From: Schizochytrium sp. TIO01
Taxonomy: Eukaryota; Sar; Bigyra; Thraustochytrida; Thraustochytriidae
DNA: 64,000 nucleotides
Direction of reading: 5' to 3'
Assembly (NCBI GenBank): GCA_004764695.1
Contig: SMSO01000031.1
Location: 6,257,261-6,321,260, forward strand
This document shows, one piece after another, positions 1-10,023 of this stretch. The notes beneath the pieces were generated by a model, which was not told the origin of the DNA, made no database searches, and saw only the letters and a program-made list of their open reading frames with translations. Position 1 is the first letter of the stretch; each line of letters starts with the position of its first letter. The position numbers were made by a program, and so were the translations under genes.

Positions 1-621
1 TACGATTCTCAGGGAGAGCCGCTGTCGAAAGAGCTGAGCTGCGCAAAGGATGGGCGCAAGTGCTGGAAATTGAGCTTCAAGTCCGTTGACGACAACGTCT
101 GTTGCCAGAAAGTCTGTGCTGCACTCCCGGAGCTCGACTGTGAGATACTGGATCTAAGCTGTAATGCGATTGGCCCTGCAGGAACAAAAGCATTGTGCGA
201 TATATTACAAACACACGAGACTGTGCAGGATATTGATCTTTCTGCGAATTCCGTGAACGATGGAGGGGCTCTTGCTCTGGCTCAACTTCTCGAATGCAAC
301 TCTAAAATTATTCGCCTTGACGTGCATGCGAGCCAAATACACGATGAAGGAGCACTTGCGCTTGCAGAAGCGCTCAAGTCGAACACAAGTTTGCGAGAAA
401 TTGACCTTTCGGCCAACTATATCACTGATAAAGGGGCCTTAGCGATTGCAAAGATGCTTGAAGCCAATACAGGTCTTGTGTCGATTTCAATGCGATCCAA
501 TGATTTCGAAGATGAAGGAAAGACTGCCTTGATCAAAGCGCTTCAGCAAAACCCAAGGATTGAGTCTTTAGAAGGCACTGACAGAATGAGAGCATTCGAG
601 TCGATTTGCGTCTGTATGTAA
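1..621 (+). CDS. Leucine-rich-repeat protein, 3' end only (RNase-inhibitor/NLRC3-type repeats)
   Basis: The reading frame is open from base 1, so the gene begins outside the window; 206 residues and the stop codon are present. The visible part is a run of about five 28-residue leucine-rich repeats with the pattern LxxLDLSxNxIxxxGAxALAxxLxxN, for example IDLSANYITDKGALAIAKML. This is the ribonuclease-inhibitor/RanGAP type of repeat, which forms a curved protein-binding surface. No catalytic domain is visible, so the partner cannot be named. The protein ends in CVCM, which loosely fits a CaaX prenylation box. The family call is firm; function is unknown because the N-terminal part is missing. 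Confidence 0.8.
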   Translation, partial: YDSQGEPLSKELSCAKDGRKCWKLSFKSVDDNVCCQKVCAALPELDCEILDLSCNAIGPAGTKALCDILQTHETVQDIDLSANSVNDGGALALAQLLECNSKIIRLDVHASQIHDEGALALAEALKSNTSLREIDLSANYITDKGALAIAKMLEANTGLVSISMRSNDFEDEGKTALIKALQQNPRIESLEGTDRMRAFESICVCM

Positions 622-849
622 ACCAAAGTGAAAAATATTAAATGAAGTGAATTCCAAATCAAAACAATTACTTTCCATTAAAATACCTCTATGTAGAGCT
701 CAACTATAGTATGGGTGATGTATTGCATGGATAGAATATTATACAAGACGGTTCAAATTTCTTTTTTTCTCTTCGTCCATCCCACTCCAAAATCTCATAA
801 GTCGTGGTTGAGCTAGAGAGGAGATGGTGATTGTGTAAATTTCATTTTT

Positions 850-3639
850 TTATTCCTCGAGCAGTGGAACATGACTTAAATCAGACATTGGGCTCGTCGG
901 ACTGGCCCCTGATGATGTTGTTGAATCATCAGAATCTCTAGACCCGCGGAGTGCTGTGTTTTGGTAATTAAGACTGTCAATTGCTTCTTGTTCATCTGCA
1001 AAAGAAACGACCGAAGCAGAACTTCGTAGCCCATCCCGGCTGTTGTTACTTTGTCGAAATCCAGAAGGTATACGACATCCACTGGGTGTCCTAGGAGTCT
1101 CATATGGGTCATGGCTGTCCAGATATGGCTGCAATGGAGCCAACTTAGAAGAGGTTTTCTGCAAGTAGATTGGAATGAACATTGCTGCGCTCGCAAATGC
1201 TAGATAGGCTGATTTAAAAAGAGAAAATCCTGTGGAGGAGAGTGCCCTGATGTGAAATCCATAGCGCAATATTATTCCAAAAGTAAGCACCGGTAAACCA
1301 AAGAGGAAGCCAATCCAGAGCGTTGCGACCAAACAGCAGTAGAGGGGGTGCTCAACCTTTCGCAATGGACCTAAGCTAGTATACAACACATCAAAGCGAC
1401 GACGCCCATTCGCATCTGTTGGCACACGTTCTGGGTAGCGAAGACGGGGCCAATAAACAGTAGGGAAAAACCCCATCTCAACAGCATATTTTGCTTCGTG
1501 GAGGGCACCTAAAGTGGAGAGGAACGCATTGACCAAAGAATCAGGAGCAAATGAAGTAAACGCCGAGTATTTCCCTGGTGTAAGTGGTTTAAAGATCCCC
1601 ACCTCTGGACCATAATGATGCAAAAACGACTCTGCACCAATGTTTATGAGGAACCCAATTACAAAGGTAAGAAGAACAGCCTTCTGAAGATGAGGATGGC
1701 GTAAGGCATGATCACGGTCAATCCAAGTGTTGATGTAGTGTTCTTGCAGATCCCCTGACTCAAGCATTAAAACTTGGTATAAACCGCTACGCCGTTTTTT
1801 CAGCTCTATAAGTCTTGTTCGCTTGATGTGAATAAATCCGGATACGAGGCCAATGAGGATGGTTACAATTGCCAATCCAAAACTAGCAAAATGCACAACC
1901 TTTACAGTTTGTTTTGCAAAATCACACTGTGCAAACATCCTTTTGTGCTCAGCGGAGAGCTTTTCGTGAAATTCTGCACGGTAAAGTGGCAAAACCGTAG
2001 TTCGGATATGTGAAAGGACTCCAGTTCCTTGAAGTGGTTGCATCATGGCATTAAACTGAAGTTTTTGAATATAGCTAACTGGGGCACCAGTTGCCGTATG
2101 AAGATAAACATTAAGCAGAGCATCCCGCTCTTCATCTGGCATTGGCAGTCCTACAACACCGTCTCGAAGATTTTGATCTCCCTGTAGAAAATTTGGCTGA
2201 GAAATAAACATGGGAAATCCATGCGTAATTCTTGAGTAATTAAAAAGTCCCGACGAACCAAACATACCATATGCACTGTTGTAGGGATTCATTGTGGCAT
2301 TGTCAAAAGTATCTGAGCGTAGCCTATATTGAACCGTTTCAATATCCTCCATGGTAGCGTCTTTCCATGGGGTAAGATACATTTGCGTCTTTAGTGCCAG
2401 CATCCACACAGGTAATTCTGATCCATGAGCAATGCTAGCGGCCGGGAAAAATCCACCATCGGAACCTCCGACGGCGTTTGCACGAGGGGAATCCCAGAGA
2501 GGGGAACAAATCTTTGCTGGCGAACCCTCCTTCTCTGGGGTGCATATCTCAACGTGGTCTTTACCATCGAAAGCAGCAATTGACCGGATGAGATCCGGGA
2601 TGAATTTTCCAGTATGAATGCTATAGGCATCTGCGTTCTTCTCAAAGTCATCTCGAGTTGTCATATTCGGCATGAGTCCAGGAAAATTAGGTGCGTGACT
2701 GTTTTGATGAAAGAACGAAAGAGCGGAAGCGAGGAACTCGGGAGGTAAGAGCCGAACTAGGTCATTTGTGGTCGCCCCATCAGAGTTAAGCCTATCATCG
2801 TGGTATCCAAAGAGTAGGTCGTGTACACTTCGATTCACAGTGGCCAAATCCGTACTTGCACCGCGATACGCGAGCTCAAAAAGACCAGGATGCAGAAATT
2901 TGGGGTATTTAGCAACAAATGCATAGAAAGCGAAGAGCATAGGGAAATTAAGCATTTCAATATAAGTTTGCTTCGGGTCGCCAAAAGAAAGCTCGGGAAG
3001 AAAAACAAATTTCCTCCAGGTGCGGTAGCTCAACACCTCCCCATTCTGGCTCCAGGTCAAATTGTGATTCTCGAGAACAACTTTATATACAAAGGGCCCA
3101 ACAGTGTCTATTTCTGGTTTGGCGCCATCATACTTGAACTGGGTTGGGTTTGTGATGGTATGTGCATAGAGCTTAAACAGAACCCCATCATCGCTGTTTG
3201 CATTGCTCCGGAACATGGGCATTCCTAGGGCAGATGGGGAGTCCAGCATTAGCGACTCACGAAGTCTCTTTGAGAGCATAGAATCAAAAAGCATCGGTAG
3301 ATATACAGCCATGAGAAAGAGTATCACAGCAGATAAAACCGCAATCATCGCGCAGCACTTTGCTGACCCACAACTCCGTAGCGATATTTCTTTCTTCGCA
3401 GGCTGCCATACCTCAGGACCAGCTGGCATTGTAATGCCAGCAAGGTTTTCTGACCCGCAGGAATTACACCTTGACATCATCGTCGATGAAGGTATTGAGA
3501 TGAGATCTCTTTGAGAGTTTTTAAAGGAGCCATTCGTAACGTTCGTGTTCTGCCTATTAATAATCACCGGTGATAGTCTCGGAGCAGATCTGCGATCATC
3601 TTCGTCTTCGTCTTGTAGGGTTTCACTGCGAAGTGCCAT
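850..3639 (-). CDS. CD36/SCARB-family membrane receptor with extra C-terminal membrane segments
   Basis: The protein is 929 aa from the ATG at 3639; the frame extends six codons further to a TTG, but no earlier ATG exists. An N-terminal Ser/Asp-rich cytosolic tail (about 1-90) precedes a membrane segment at about 95-117. A CD36-type ectodomain follows (about 125-575), with the family hallmarks FKLYAHTITNPTQF, GPFVYK and several N-glycosylation sequons. A second membrane segment lies at about 580-605. Animal CD36 proteins (about 470-510 aa) stop there. This one continues for about 320 residues with three more hydrophobic segments (about 650-672, 755-785 and 797-820) and a Ser/Thr-rich tail. 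CD36 proteins bind and move lipids or lipoproteins at the plasma membrane or lysosome; the substrate here is unknown. The C-terminal half is unusual for the family. Confidence 0.8.
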   Translation of the reverse strand: MALRSETLQDEDEDDRRSAPRLSPVIINRQNTNVTNGSFKNSQRDLISIPSSTMMSRCNSCGSENLAGITMPAGPEVWQPAKKEISLRSCGSAKCCAMIAVLSAVILFLMAVYLPMLFDSMLSKRLRESLMLDSPSALGMPMFRSNANSDDGVLFKLYAHTITNPTQFKYDGAKPEIDTVGPFVYKVVLENHNLTWSQNGEVLSYRTWRKFVFLPELSFGDPKQTYIEMLNFPMLFAFYAFVAKYPKFLHPGLFELAYRGASTDLATVNRSVHDLLFGYHDDRLNSDGATTNDLVRLLPPEFLASALSFFHQNSHAPNFPGLMPNMTTRDDFEKNADAYSIHTGKFIPDLIRSIAAFDGKDHVEICTPEKEGSPAKICSPLWDSPRANAVGGSDGGFFPAASIAHGSELPVWMLALKTQMYLTPWKDATMEDIETVQYRLRSDTFDNATMNPYNSAYGMFGSSGLFNYSRITHGFPMFISQPNFLQGDQNLRDGVVGLPMPDEERDALLNVYLHTATGAPVSYIQKLQFNAMMQPLQGTGVLSHIRTTVLPLYRAEFHEKLSAEHKRMFAQCDFAKQTVKVVHFASFGLAIVTILIGLVSGFIHIKRTRLIELKKRRSGLYQVLMLESGDLQEHYINTWIDRDHALRHPHLQKAVLLTFVIGFLINIGAESFLHHYGPEVGIFKPLTPGKYSAFTSFAPDSLVNAFLSTLGALHEAKYAVEMGFFPTVYWPRLRYPERVPTDANGRRRFDVLYTSLGPLRKVEHPLYCCLVATLWIGFLFGLPVLTFGIILRYGFHIRALSSTGFSLFKSAYLAFASAAMFIPIYLQKTSSKLAPLQPYLDSHDPYETPRTPSGCRIPSGFRQSNNSRDGLRSSASVVSFADEQEAIDSLNYQNTALRGSRDSDDSTTSSGASPTSPMSDLSHVPLLEE

Positions 3640-3660
3640 CTTGTGTTGAGTCAACAACTA

Positions 3661-4853
3661 GTTGACCGACCGACCGACCGACTAAGCATTCGGCAGCCAC
3701 TGAGTCCCTATTCGTTCAAGCTTTGCAATACAACGCTCAGGTGGATCCCAATCCACATGCCAGCGCTCCCATTCGGGTTTTGTTAGCTCATTCACGCAAG
3801 ATCGTCCGTCATGCATGATCACCTTCATTTTAATCACAGAGCGAAGAACTACGAAGGCAACAAAGCTCTTTCGTACCTAACTTTTCTTTATGAAGAAATC
3901 ATTGTTCGCCCCATTACTGTATACCTTAAGAGTGCATGACACACAGTAATACTACACTGTGTCTGGTGGGGTCAATAATCTGTGGAGGCATCTTAAGGGA
4001 CCAGGTGAATTGAAAGGAAATTCGTTGAAAAGACTAACACTTAAACAGAGGCTGAGGCACCGTTTGTTTGTGTCATCCGACGACACAGTGCACTCTAATG
4101 TGTTGAATGGGACTCGAGGCTTCACTTAGCCAAGCTGAGGTCGTGATGAGGATTGAGCACTGGCGACCGTCGACAGACACGAGTATTGTTCAGACCCGGT
4201 TTATGTAGGTATCTTCAAGTTAACGTTATTTGCTATTTCCGATTAGGGCTGTTCGCCATGATGGCACAATCCATCACAATGTTACGAATAGCAACAACAG
4301 ACGTAGCATTAGGAAGGTAGTTACCAAACCTTATTGATCAGGTTATTTGATTCATATCTCTATATAGATAGACGCTGCGTGTGGCGATGGCAGGCTTAGG
4401 TGGGAGACTTGCAGAAAATCTATTATCCTCAGGGATCAGTATCTTTCACTACTTCATGGAAACAAACTAGAGAGCCTCCTCAAAGTAGCTTTAGAACCAT
4501 TTGGAGGAAAGGCTCGCGGGTTGCTTAAGCGGATGCTTGTTTGCAACTTTTGTAGCTACTGAATATATAGATAAACGATTAAGGTGGTTTCATAAAGCGA
4601 GTATTTCTAGTACGGACTATAGTTTGAGGGATAGCATGCATATGCTACTTCAGATGCCAGGCTTCATTAACTACACAGCATCATACAGATGCATATATTT
4701 ATTTTATTCTGAATGTCTCTCTTTGAAGGGAACTATGACCCAGAATTATTTTCGATGAACCAGTAAAGGCGCACCTTGCTTCACGATAGTGTCTCGGAAT
4801 AGGTGACTGTAATATCTCGATCTGAGTAAAGAGCATGTTTTTTTTTCATTCTT
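3661..4853. other. Intergenic region, 1.2 kb
   Basis: Spacer between the divergent 5' end of the CD36-like gene and the 3' end of the ankyrin gene. It opens with a short (GACC)n run at 3661-3683. I see no convincing coding frame; the 85-codon frame at 4501 lacks a good ATG start and resembles no protein I know. Confidence 0.6.
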
Positions 4854-5862
4854 TTAACCTCGGTATGAAACGAGTTGAATCGTCTCTTGCGCACCAAGTT
4901 GGCGTAAAAATTTAGCAATATCTCCAGCTGCTGTGATTTGGGCGACGGTTTTGGCCTCGTCTGCAGCTTGCAGTACACAATTGAGAGGCATGTTATCATT
5001 ATTTGCAACTGCATGGATGTCAGCTCCTAATACAACCAACAACTTAAAAATTGCAAGATTTGTGTGGGCACATGCAATATGGAGAGGGGTGTACCCACTT
5101 CTTGGGTGCATGGAGTTAACATCAAAACCACCCTCTTGAATCTGTATATTTTGAAAATGGGGAAGACATGAAGACGAAAAAGGTCAGGAATTCTTGGTTT
5201 GATGTGAGTGTCTATACTTTGGTCAACTTACTAAAACAGGAAAGATAGACACCAAGGTTGATTCTGAGACATTACTATTCTCCAAGAGGTCAAACAAAAG
5301 AACGCGCAACCCTGGATGGTATTTGTCAACACCATTTTGTAACATAAAACGAACAATACTTAAATGTCCTTTTCGACCTGCCCATCAAAAATTACAAAGC
5401 AATTGGAATAATTTCATGTCAGTGCCAAGTTGTGCTCCAGGATGGCACAATTAATAACTTACATGCGGCAATGAACATCTTGGCTACAGTCCAAGATAAT
5501 AACTCGCCTTCACGGCAAGTCAGCACAAGCTGCACCATCTCCTGCAATGTACCCGCTTCAGCTACTTCGACCAAGGCCTCATTCAGTTTGAGGATCGATG
5601 TTGCGTATTCAGGCTGGTCCCATCGCAGTTGCTTAATACGCTCCAACTCATCAGTAGGACTCGTCTGAATCCGGAAAAGCCCTAGCTGGCCAACGACGTT
5701 AGGGCGAGCGAGAGATTTCCCCGAGTTTTGCGCGGCAGTGACGCCAAATTCGCTGTCTTCAACTTGGCGAGCCTTTGCTATAGCCTCCTTTGGGCCTCCG
5801 TTGTCTTGCTGTACACAGTTCTCATCTTGAGCATCCAAGGGTTCGTCAGCGTTGAAGTCCAT
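4854..5862 (-). CDS. Ankyrin-repeat protein, three exons
   Basis: Best model: exons 5862-5463, 5377-5232 and 5141-4854, giving 277 aa. Both introns (85 and 90 nt) start with GTAAGT and end in CAG, and the phases match exactly: a split Cys codon at the first junction, phase 0 at the second. The joined protein has an acidic N-terminal region, then ankyrin helices: ACRKGHLSIVRFMLQNGVD spans the first junction, and TPLHIACAHTNLAIFKLLV followed by LGADIHAVANNDNMPLNCV lies in exon 3. Ankyrin repeats bind other proteins; no catalytic domain is present, so the partner is unknown. This gene gives the clearest evidence that the genome has spliceosomal introns. Confidence 0.85.
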
Positions 5863-6769
5863 CGTCTAAGGTAGGTTCTGGCAGCGTCTGGACTATGCTT
5901 CAATATCCAGATATCACACGCGATGAGCACTCAGCGACTGCTCCTTGACAAGAGCCGTCTTGAAGCAGTAGTTGTTGACCTCTGAGTTGGGCTTTGTCAC
6001 TCTCGATCTAGTTACCTACCGAGGTTGCCGACTTGTTGCTTGTTGATTTGTCAACGGAAGAAGTTAGGGACATATACAAACTGTCACTATGATTTCATTA
6101 ATGGCGCATCGCCAGGTTTTATTATTATGAGACAATAGGAGGAGAATGATGTTGTTTGGCAAGGGGATCTGTACTGATCTAAGATCAAACAGGCATGCTA
6201 AGCTTTCTACATCTGGATTGTTGAAAGCGAAAAAGGTCAATGTGGCGCCTGTGGGCAGTTGTTCTAGGCCTATTTAATATGCGACTATGCATAACATTGC
6301 TTTTGTTCACTACAATTTTGTTCTTTTTTGTTGAAAGAACAAAAACCAGCTTAAACTCAATGGCAATGCAAGCGCTTATCAAAGCTGTTTCAGCTCATGC
6401 GGGCACTCATGGATTTGCTTGACCTGATGTATTCATCCTGCAGGCCTGCAAATAATAAAAATTTTCATTGAAAACACGAAATACGTTTTTCAAAGTGGTA
6501 GACAAGAATTATATCTTAAGGGCATGCGTTTCCTAAATGGGAATATTCATTTCGTGACTCGAGGTCCCTCCTACATGGTCGTATGATGAAGAGAGCAAGC
6601 TAGTAATATTCTAAATTAGATTTTATCAGATTGGAAAATGGGTACATATATCTCTGGTATGGGGGCAACATTTCAGGAATGGCTTTTCACAAGTCAAAAC
6701 AATACAACAAACACGTGCAATCCTGCATGTAGAAATTTGCACTCGGTAAGCAATGCGTGAACACACAGC
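5863..6769. other. Intergenic region, 0.9 kb
   Basis: AT-rich spacer upstream of the ankyrin gene and downstream of the gene at 6770-7279. The two 60-65-codon frames on opposite strands around 6185-6422 overlap each other and look random. A small terminal exon of the upstream gene could lie at about 6680-6725. Confidence 0.5.
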
Positions 6770-7279
6770 TCACCTTACGCGGCTTGACACTCTTCTCTGC
6801 CGAGCATTTTGACCTTGCAGCTGGGCACACGCGGCATTATTATTTGCACTGGCGGTTGTAGTAGATTGCTGGGACTCGGCGGTTGCACCACCACCATATG
6901 TTGGCAAAGATGACTTGCGCGGCCTCTGTTGTTGCTTCTCCATTTTCATGGCAGCCTCCCAGGAGTCCAGCCATCCTTGTGCCTGTCTCTCTGCAATGTT
7001 CGCGTGGACAAGAACTTCACCAAGGAAGGTCTGCACGTCCTTCAGACGCAGCGTGACTTTCTCCACAAACTCAGCACATTCCTCGATGCGCATCGTCTCT
7101 TCATCCTGTGCTTCCAAGGCACCTTTAGGACTTTCTGAAGTCATACTTTCACAGCCCACGGCTAGTTCAGATCCTATGTCAGCGTCCTGCTCGCCCCTGC
7201 AATCCCGGCACGCGACTTTGGCAAAACTGGCACTGCTTTGACACGAACTGCTTTCCTTCTCATTTCTTTCAATTTTCAT
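6770..7279 (-). CDS. Hypothetical protein with helical core and low-complexity C-terminus
   Basis: An ATG-initiated frame of 169 codons. I do not recognise the family. Residues 1-60 are Ser/Glu-rich. Residues about 62-120 look like amphipathic helix (EECAEFVEKVTLRLKDVQTF, then EVLVHANIAERQAQGWLDSW). The rest is Gln/Asn/Ser/Thr-rich and ends in a basic stretch. The final codons overlap two possible splice donors (GTAAGG at about 6775 and GTGAGC just after), so the true 3' end may be one small exon further on. A potential CAG acceptor lies near 6725. The helical segment could be an oligomerisation or adaptor module; this is inference only. Confidence 0.5.
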   Translation of the reverse strand: MKIERNEKESSSCQSSASFAKVACRDCRGEQDADIGSELAVGCESMTSESPKGALEAQDEETMRIEECAEFVEKVTLRLKDVQTFLGEVLVHANIAERQAQGWLDSWEAAMKMEKQQQRPRKSSLPTYGGGATAESQQSTTTASANNNAACAQLQGQNARQRRVSSRVR

Positions 7280-7452
7280 CTGTCTTTCTCTACGAGTACT
7301 AGTACTAGCAGGCCTAAGACTACAACAATTTCGATTCTTCTCTAGCTAGCCCACTCATGTGAGAAGTAATACGCAATGGCGGTCGCAACAATATTCAATC
7401 GAGGCTGGCCACTCTTCAGAAAGACCTCACTTGCTTGTACAAGTCATTGCTT

Positions 7453-7686
7453 TTAGCTTGCAAAGGAGTGGAGACCCGACAGGACCGTATAGTCCAAAAG
7501 ACGCATATCGTATTTTACTTCAGTAAAACGAGCATTCGAAGCAGCTCTGACTATCATGACTTGCTTTTCGAGGTGACTTGCATCGTTCATGTTTCTTGGA
7601 ATTAGGCCATCCACAGCCCCATTTGTTTTCGTGCGACATCGTGTCAAAATAGTATCCGGGTGCGCAGAATGAGAACCAGATTGCAT
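7453..7686 (-). CDS. Small hypothetical protein (77 aa)
   Basis: ATG-initiated frame with a protein-like C-terminal half (EKQVMIVRAASNARFTEVKY, then MRLLDYTVLSGLHSF). It is divergent from the coding-like stretch that begins about 100 bp away on the other strand. No domain or family is recognised, and it could be an exon of a longer gene. Low confidence. Confidence 0.28.
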   Translation of the reverse strand: MQSGSHSAHPDTILTRCRTKTNGAVDGLIPRNMNDASHLEKQVMIVRAASNARFTEVKYDMRLLDYTVLSGLHSFAS

Positions 7687-7790
7687 CCATCACCTCCTCC
7701 TTACACTGTAGTTTCCTTCTTTAGCGCAGCGATCAAAAACTGAGAACCGGCATCCACGAGCTCTGGGCCTTAAAGCGTTGCGTGATCCCA

Positions 7791-8507
7791 ATGGTTTTCT
7801 CAAACGTTCTACGAGTAGACAGATGCACATCGAAGATGGGTTGGAAGAAACCCGCTGTGCACGCGCCTGGACAAGCAACCAGCTTCATGAACTCCACAGA
7901 AGCAACCAACGAAGGAAGGGATCTAATGCACTGCTTTACATATTCGCATAAAAGTATGAATTTTGTCACTGCAGAAGAAGTTTCACAGATAATAGAAACT
8001 CGATACGAAATCCGCGACGCCATTCATTCAGTGGTAGCCAGAAACGATAGAGACGAACAAAGAAAGGCACATCTGCTGCACATGAAATTAACCTCGCTAG
8101 AAACTCGTATGGAAGCGCAATATGCGGAGAAGGAGATGGTTACTTCCTCTTTCCATTGAGTATCACGACAATCTCATTAGTTTTGTTTTTACGAGTTTTT
8201 CTTTTCTATTTATGATAATGAAAACTTTGGACTCGAACACAGGAAAAAGGTTCTTGGCAAATCCAAATCAGTCTTCAACCGGTGTGGAGTTCTCGATTCG
8301 CGTCTTCGCGTGAGGCTCTACAAGGATAAGATGATGGGCGACACAGGCGTACAAGACTCCTCCAGTGAGGCCCGAGGTGAGTTAGAGGCACCCTGCACAG
8401 CGTCCGAGGCTTCGGCTTTGAACAGCAGCGCGGCAAGATCGGCATCGGCGCCAGAAACTAGGTTTCCGACTTTTTCCTCTGCTAGAAACGTCATGACCAT
8501 CGATTGA
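7791..8507 (+). CDS. Hypothetical coiled-coil-like protein, probably two exons, 5' end unclear
   Basis: Two coding-like blocks in one direction. Block one (in-frame ATG 7791 to 8138) contains a charged helix, EEVSQIIETRYEIRDAIHSV followed by RNDRDEQRKAHLLHMKL. Block two (about 8250-8507) reads KSKSVFNRCGVLDSRLRVRL and ends in a Ser/Ala-rich tail. They lie in different frames and can be joined in phase by an intron of about 111 nt at 8139-8249, although the donor (GTTACT) is weak. Just upstream, a different frame (about 7700-7950) also looks coding, so the first exon may start elsewhere or the sequence may hold an indel. Family not recognised. Confidence 0.4.
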
Positions 8508-8620
8508 CCTGAGGCCTACATTTGGGGCTTTGCATGGCAATGACCTTTGACTAACCTTTCTTGTCTTAAAACGTGGCGTTTGTGATCGGATGCTTTCAAT
8601 GTTTACTTGGCCTATCCCCA

Positions 8621-9403
8621 ATGCCACGACAACTTCAACATGTAGTAGTCCTCATGAATGAGGATGGCTTCTCCCCAAGACAATATGACGAGGCTGAAGC
8701 TTCTCTGGCTAAGACCATGAAGTGGCTCTCGATAACTGTTCACCTCCTATGCACTCTGTGCATGTTGCTTGTTATTTCTTGGTTTGCATCCTCGCAAGCC
8801 GGATACAGTTGGGCTACTGGCAATACTGGAGTCTTTTCATGGCATCCTACCCTCATGGTATTCGGCATGGTATTCTGCTATGCTGAAGCTGTGATTGCTT
8901 GGCGCACATTCTCGTTTTTGTCGCGGCCGATGCGCAAGGTTGCTCATGTGGTGCTTCACACACTTGCATTGGTATGTGTTGTAATTGGTCTTCGTGCAGT
9001 GTTTCGATTCCACAACGAAGCAGCCAAACCGATCCCGAATTTGTACAGCTTTCACTCCTGGCTGGGTCTCTTGACCGCAATTCTCTTTTTCGCTCAGTAC
9101 CTAGTGGGCTTTTGGGCATTTCTTTTCCCCAAAGCCGCAGACGAGACCCGCGCTGCTCTTGTGCCTCTGCATGCTCGTGCCGGACTCCTTATTTTTATTG
9201 TATGCGTGGCAGCCACTGTAACCACTGGAGTTCTGGAGAAGCTCACTTTTCTAAGCAGCTGCAACAGTAAGGTTGATGGTTCCGCTGATTCAACATGCTA
9301 CATGGGCAATTTTCTCGCTCTTGCGGTTGTTATTCTCGCATGTGTTGTGGGAACCGTTGTGTCTCTTCCGCATGGCAAGTCCGTTCTGGTCTCCGCTAAC
9401 TGA
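8621..9403 (+). CDS. Cytochrome b561-type transmembrane electron carrier
   Basis: 260 aa from ATG 8621; ATG 8654 is an equally possible start giving 249 aa. Six hydrophobic segments form the classic eukaryotic cytochrome b561 core. The four haem-binding histidines appear in the expected helices: FSWHPTLMVFG, VAHVVLHTLALV, YSFHSWLGLLTA and VPLHARAGLLIF. This places one haem b on each side of the membrane. Family members carry electrons across vesicle or plasma membranes, usually from cytosolic ascorbate to lumenal or extracellular acceptors such as monodehydroascorbate or ferric iron. No DOMON domain is fused, so this is the simple two-haem form. The membrane it acts in cannot be told from sequence. 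Confidence 0.9.
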   Translation: MPRQLQHVVVLMNEDGFSPRQYDEAEASLAKTMKWLSITVHLLCTLCMLLVISWFASSQAGYSWATGNTGVFSWHPTLMVFGMVFCYAEAVIAWRTFSFLSRPMRKVAHVVLHTLALVCVVIGLRAVFRFHNEAAKPIPNLYSFHSWLGLLTAILFFAQYLVGFWAFLFPKAADETRAALVPLHARAGLLIFIVCVAATVTTGVLEKLTFLSSCNSKVDGSADSTCYMGNFLALAVVILACVVGTVVSLPHGKSVLVSAN

Positions 9404-10023
9404 GGCCTATATACTTTCCCTTTCTCAGTCCAGTAGTAGTAGCTCGCAAAACTACTTTCATATTTTACTATCCTCACTCTTTTAAGTTTTGATTTTATCT
9501 GACCTAGAATCTTGCTAAGTCCTCCGTGACCCTGGCCTCATTTTGCCATATTTACTTTGTCTCCTCCTGCAACCTACCTCCTGCTACCTACATACCAGGT
9601 TTACTATGCTAAATAATAGCACTCTTCATTGAGAGACAAGTTATTTTACACAAATAAACAAATATCTCATAAATCTTATATCTCAGCGATTACCTACCCG
9701 ATCCTGAAAATTCTAACAATTCCATGATCTCCACATCATGCTAATTTCGGGCAACCCTCTTTTTTAAACCAGCAGTTCGTCTGCGCTCGTAGAGATAGTT
9801 CCAGTCTGGCATGGTAGTGGTCCAGCACCTTTGGATCGTTTAACAGTATTACCTAATATTATATAAAAACAGCACGAGAACACTCTCGATCAGCTATCCT
9901 GATGGCACTTTGCATGCGTCCCAGAACCACAACTCAGGTCAGGTCCTAAGCTTGCAGCGTTGGAGGTGTTCCTCGGGGAGTCTTAGCACGTCTCGCCAGT
10001 TCTAATCTGAGAACTTCGGCAAG
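9404..10023. other. Intergenic region, 0.6 kb
   Basis: Holds the 3' flank of the cytochrome b561 gene (AATAAA-like sequence near 9652-9658) and the promoter side of the DnaJ gene. No coding frame or structured element is evident. Confidence 0.5.
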
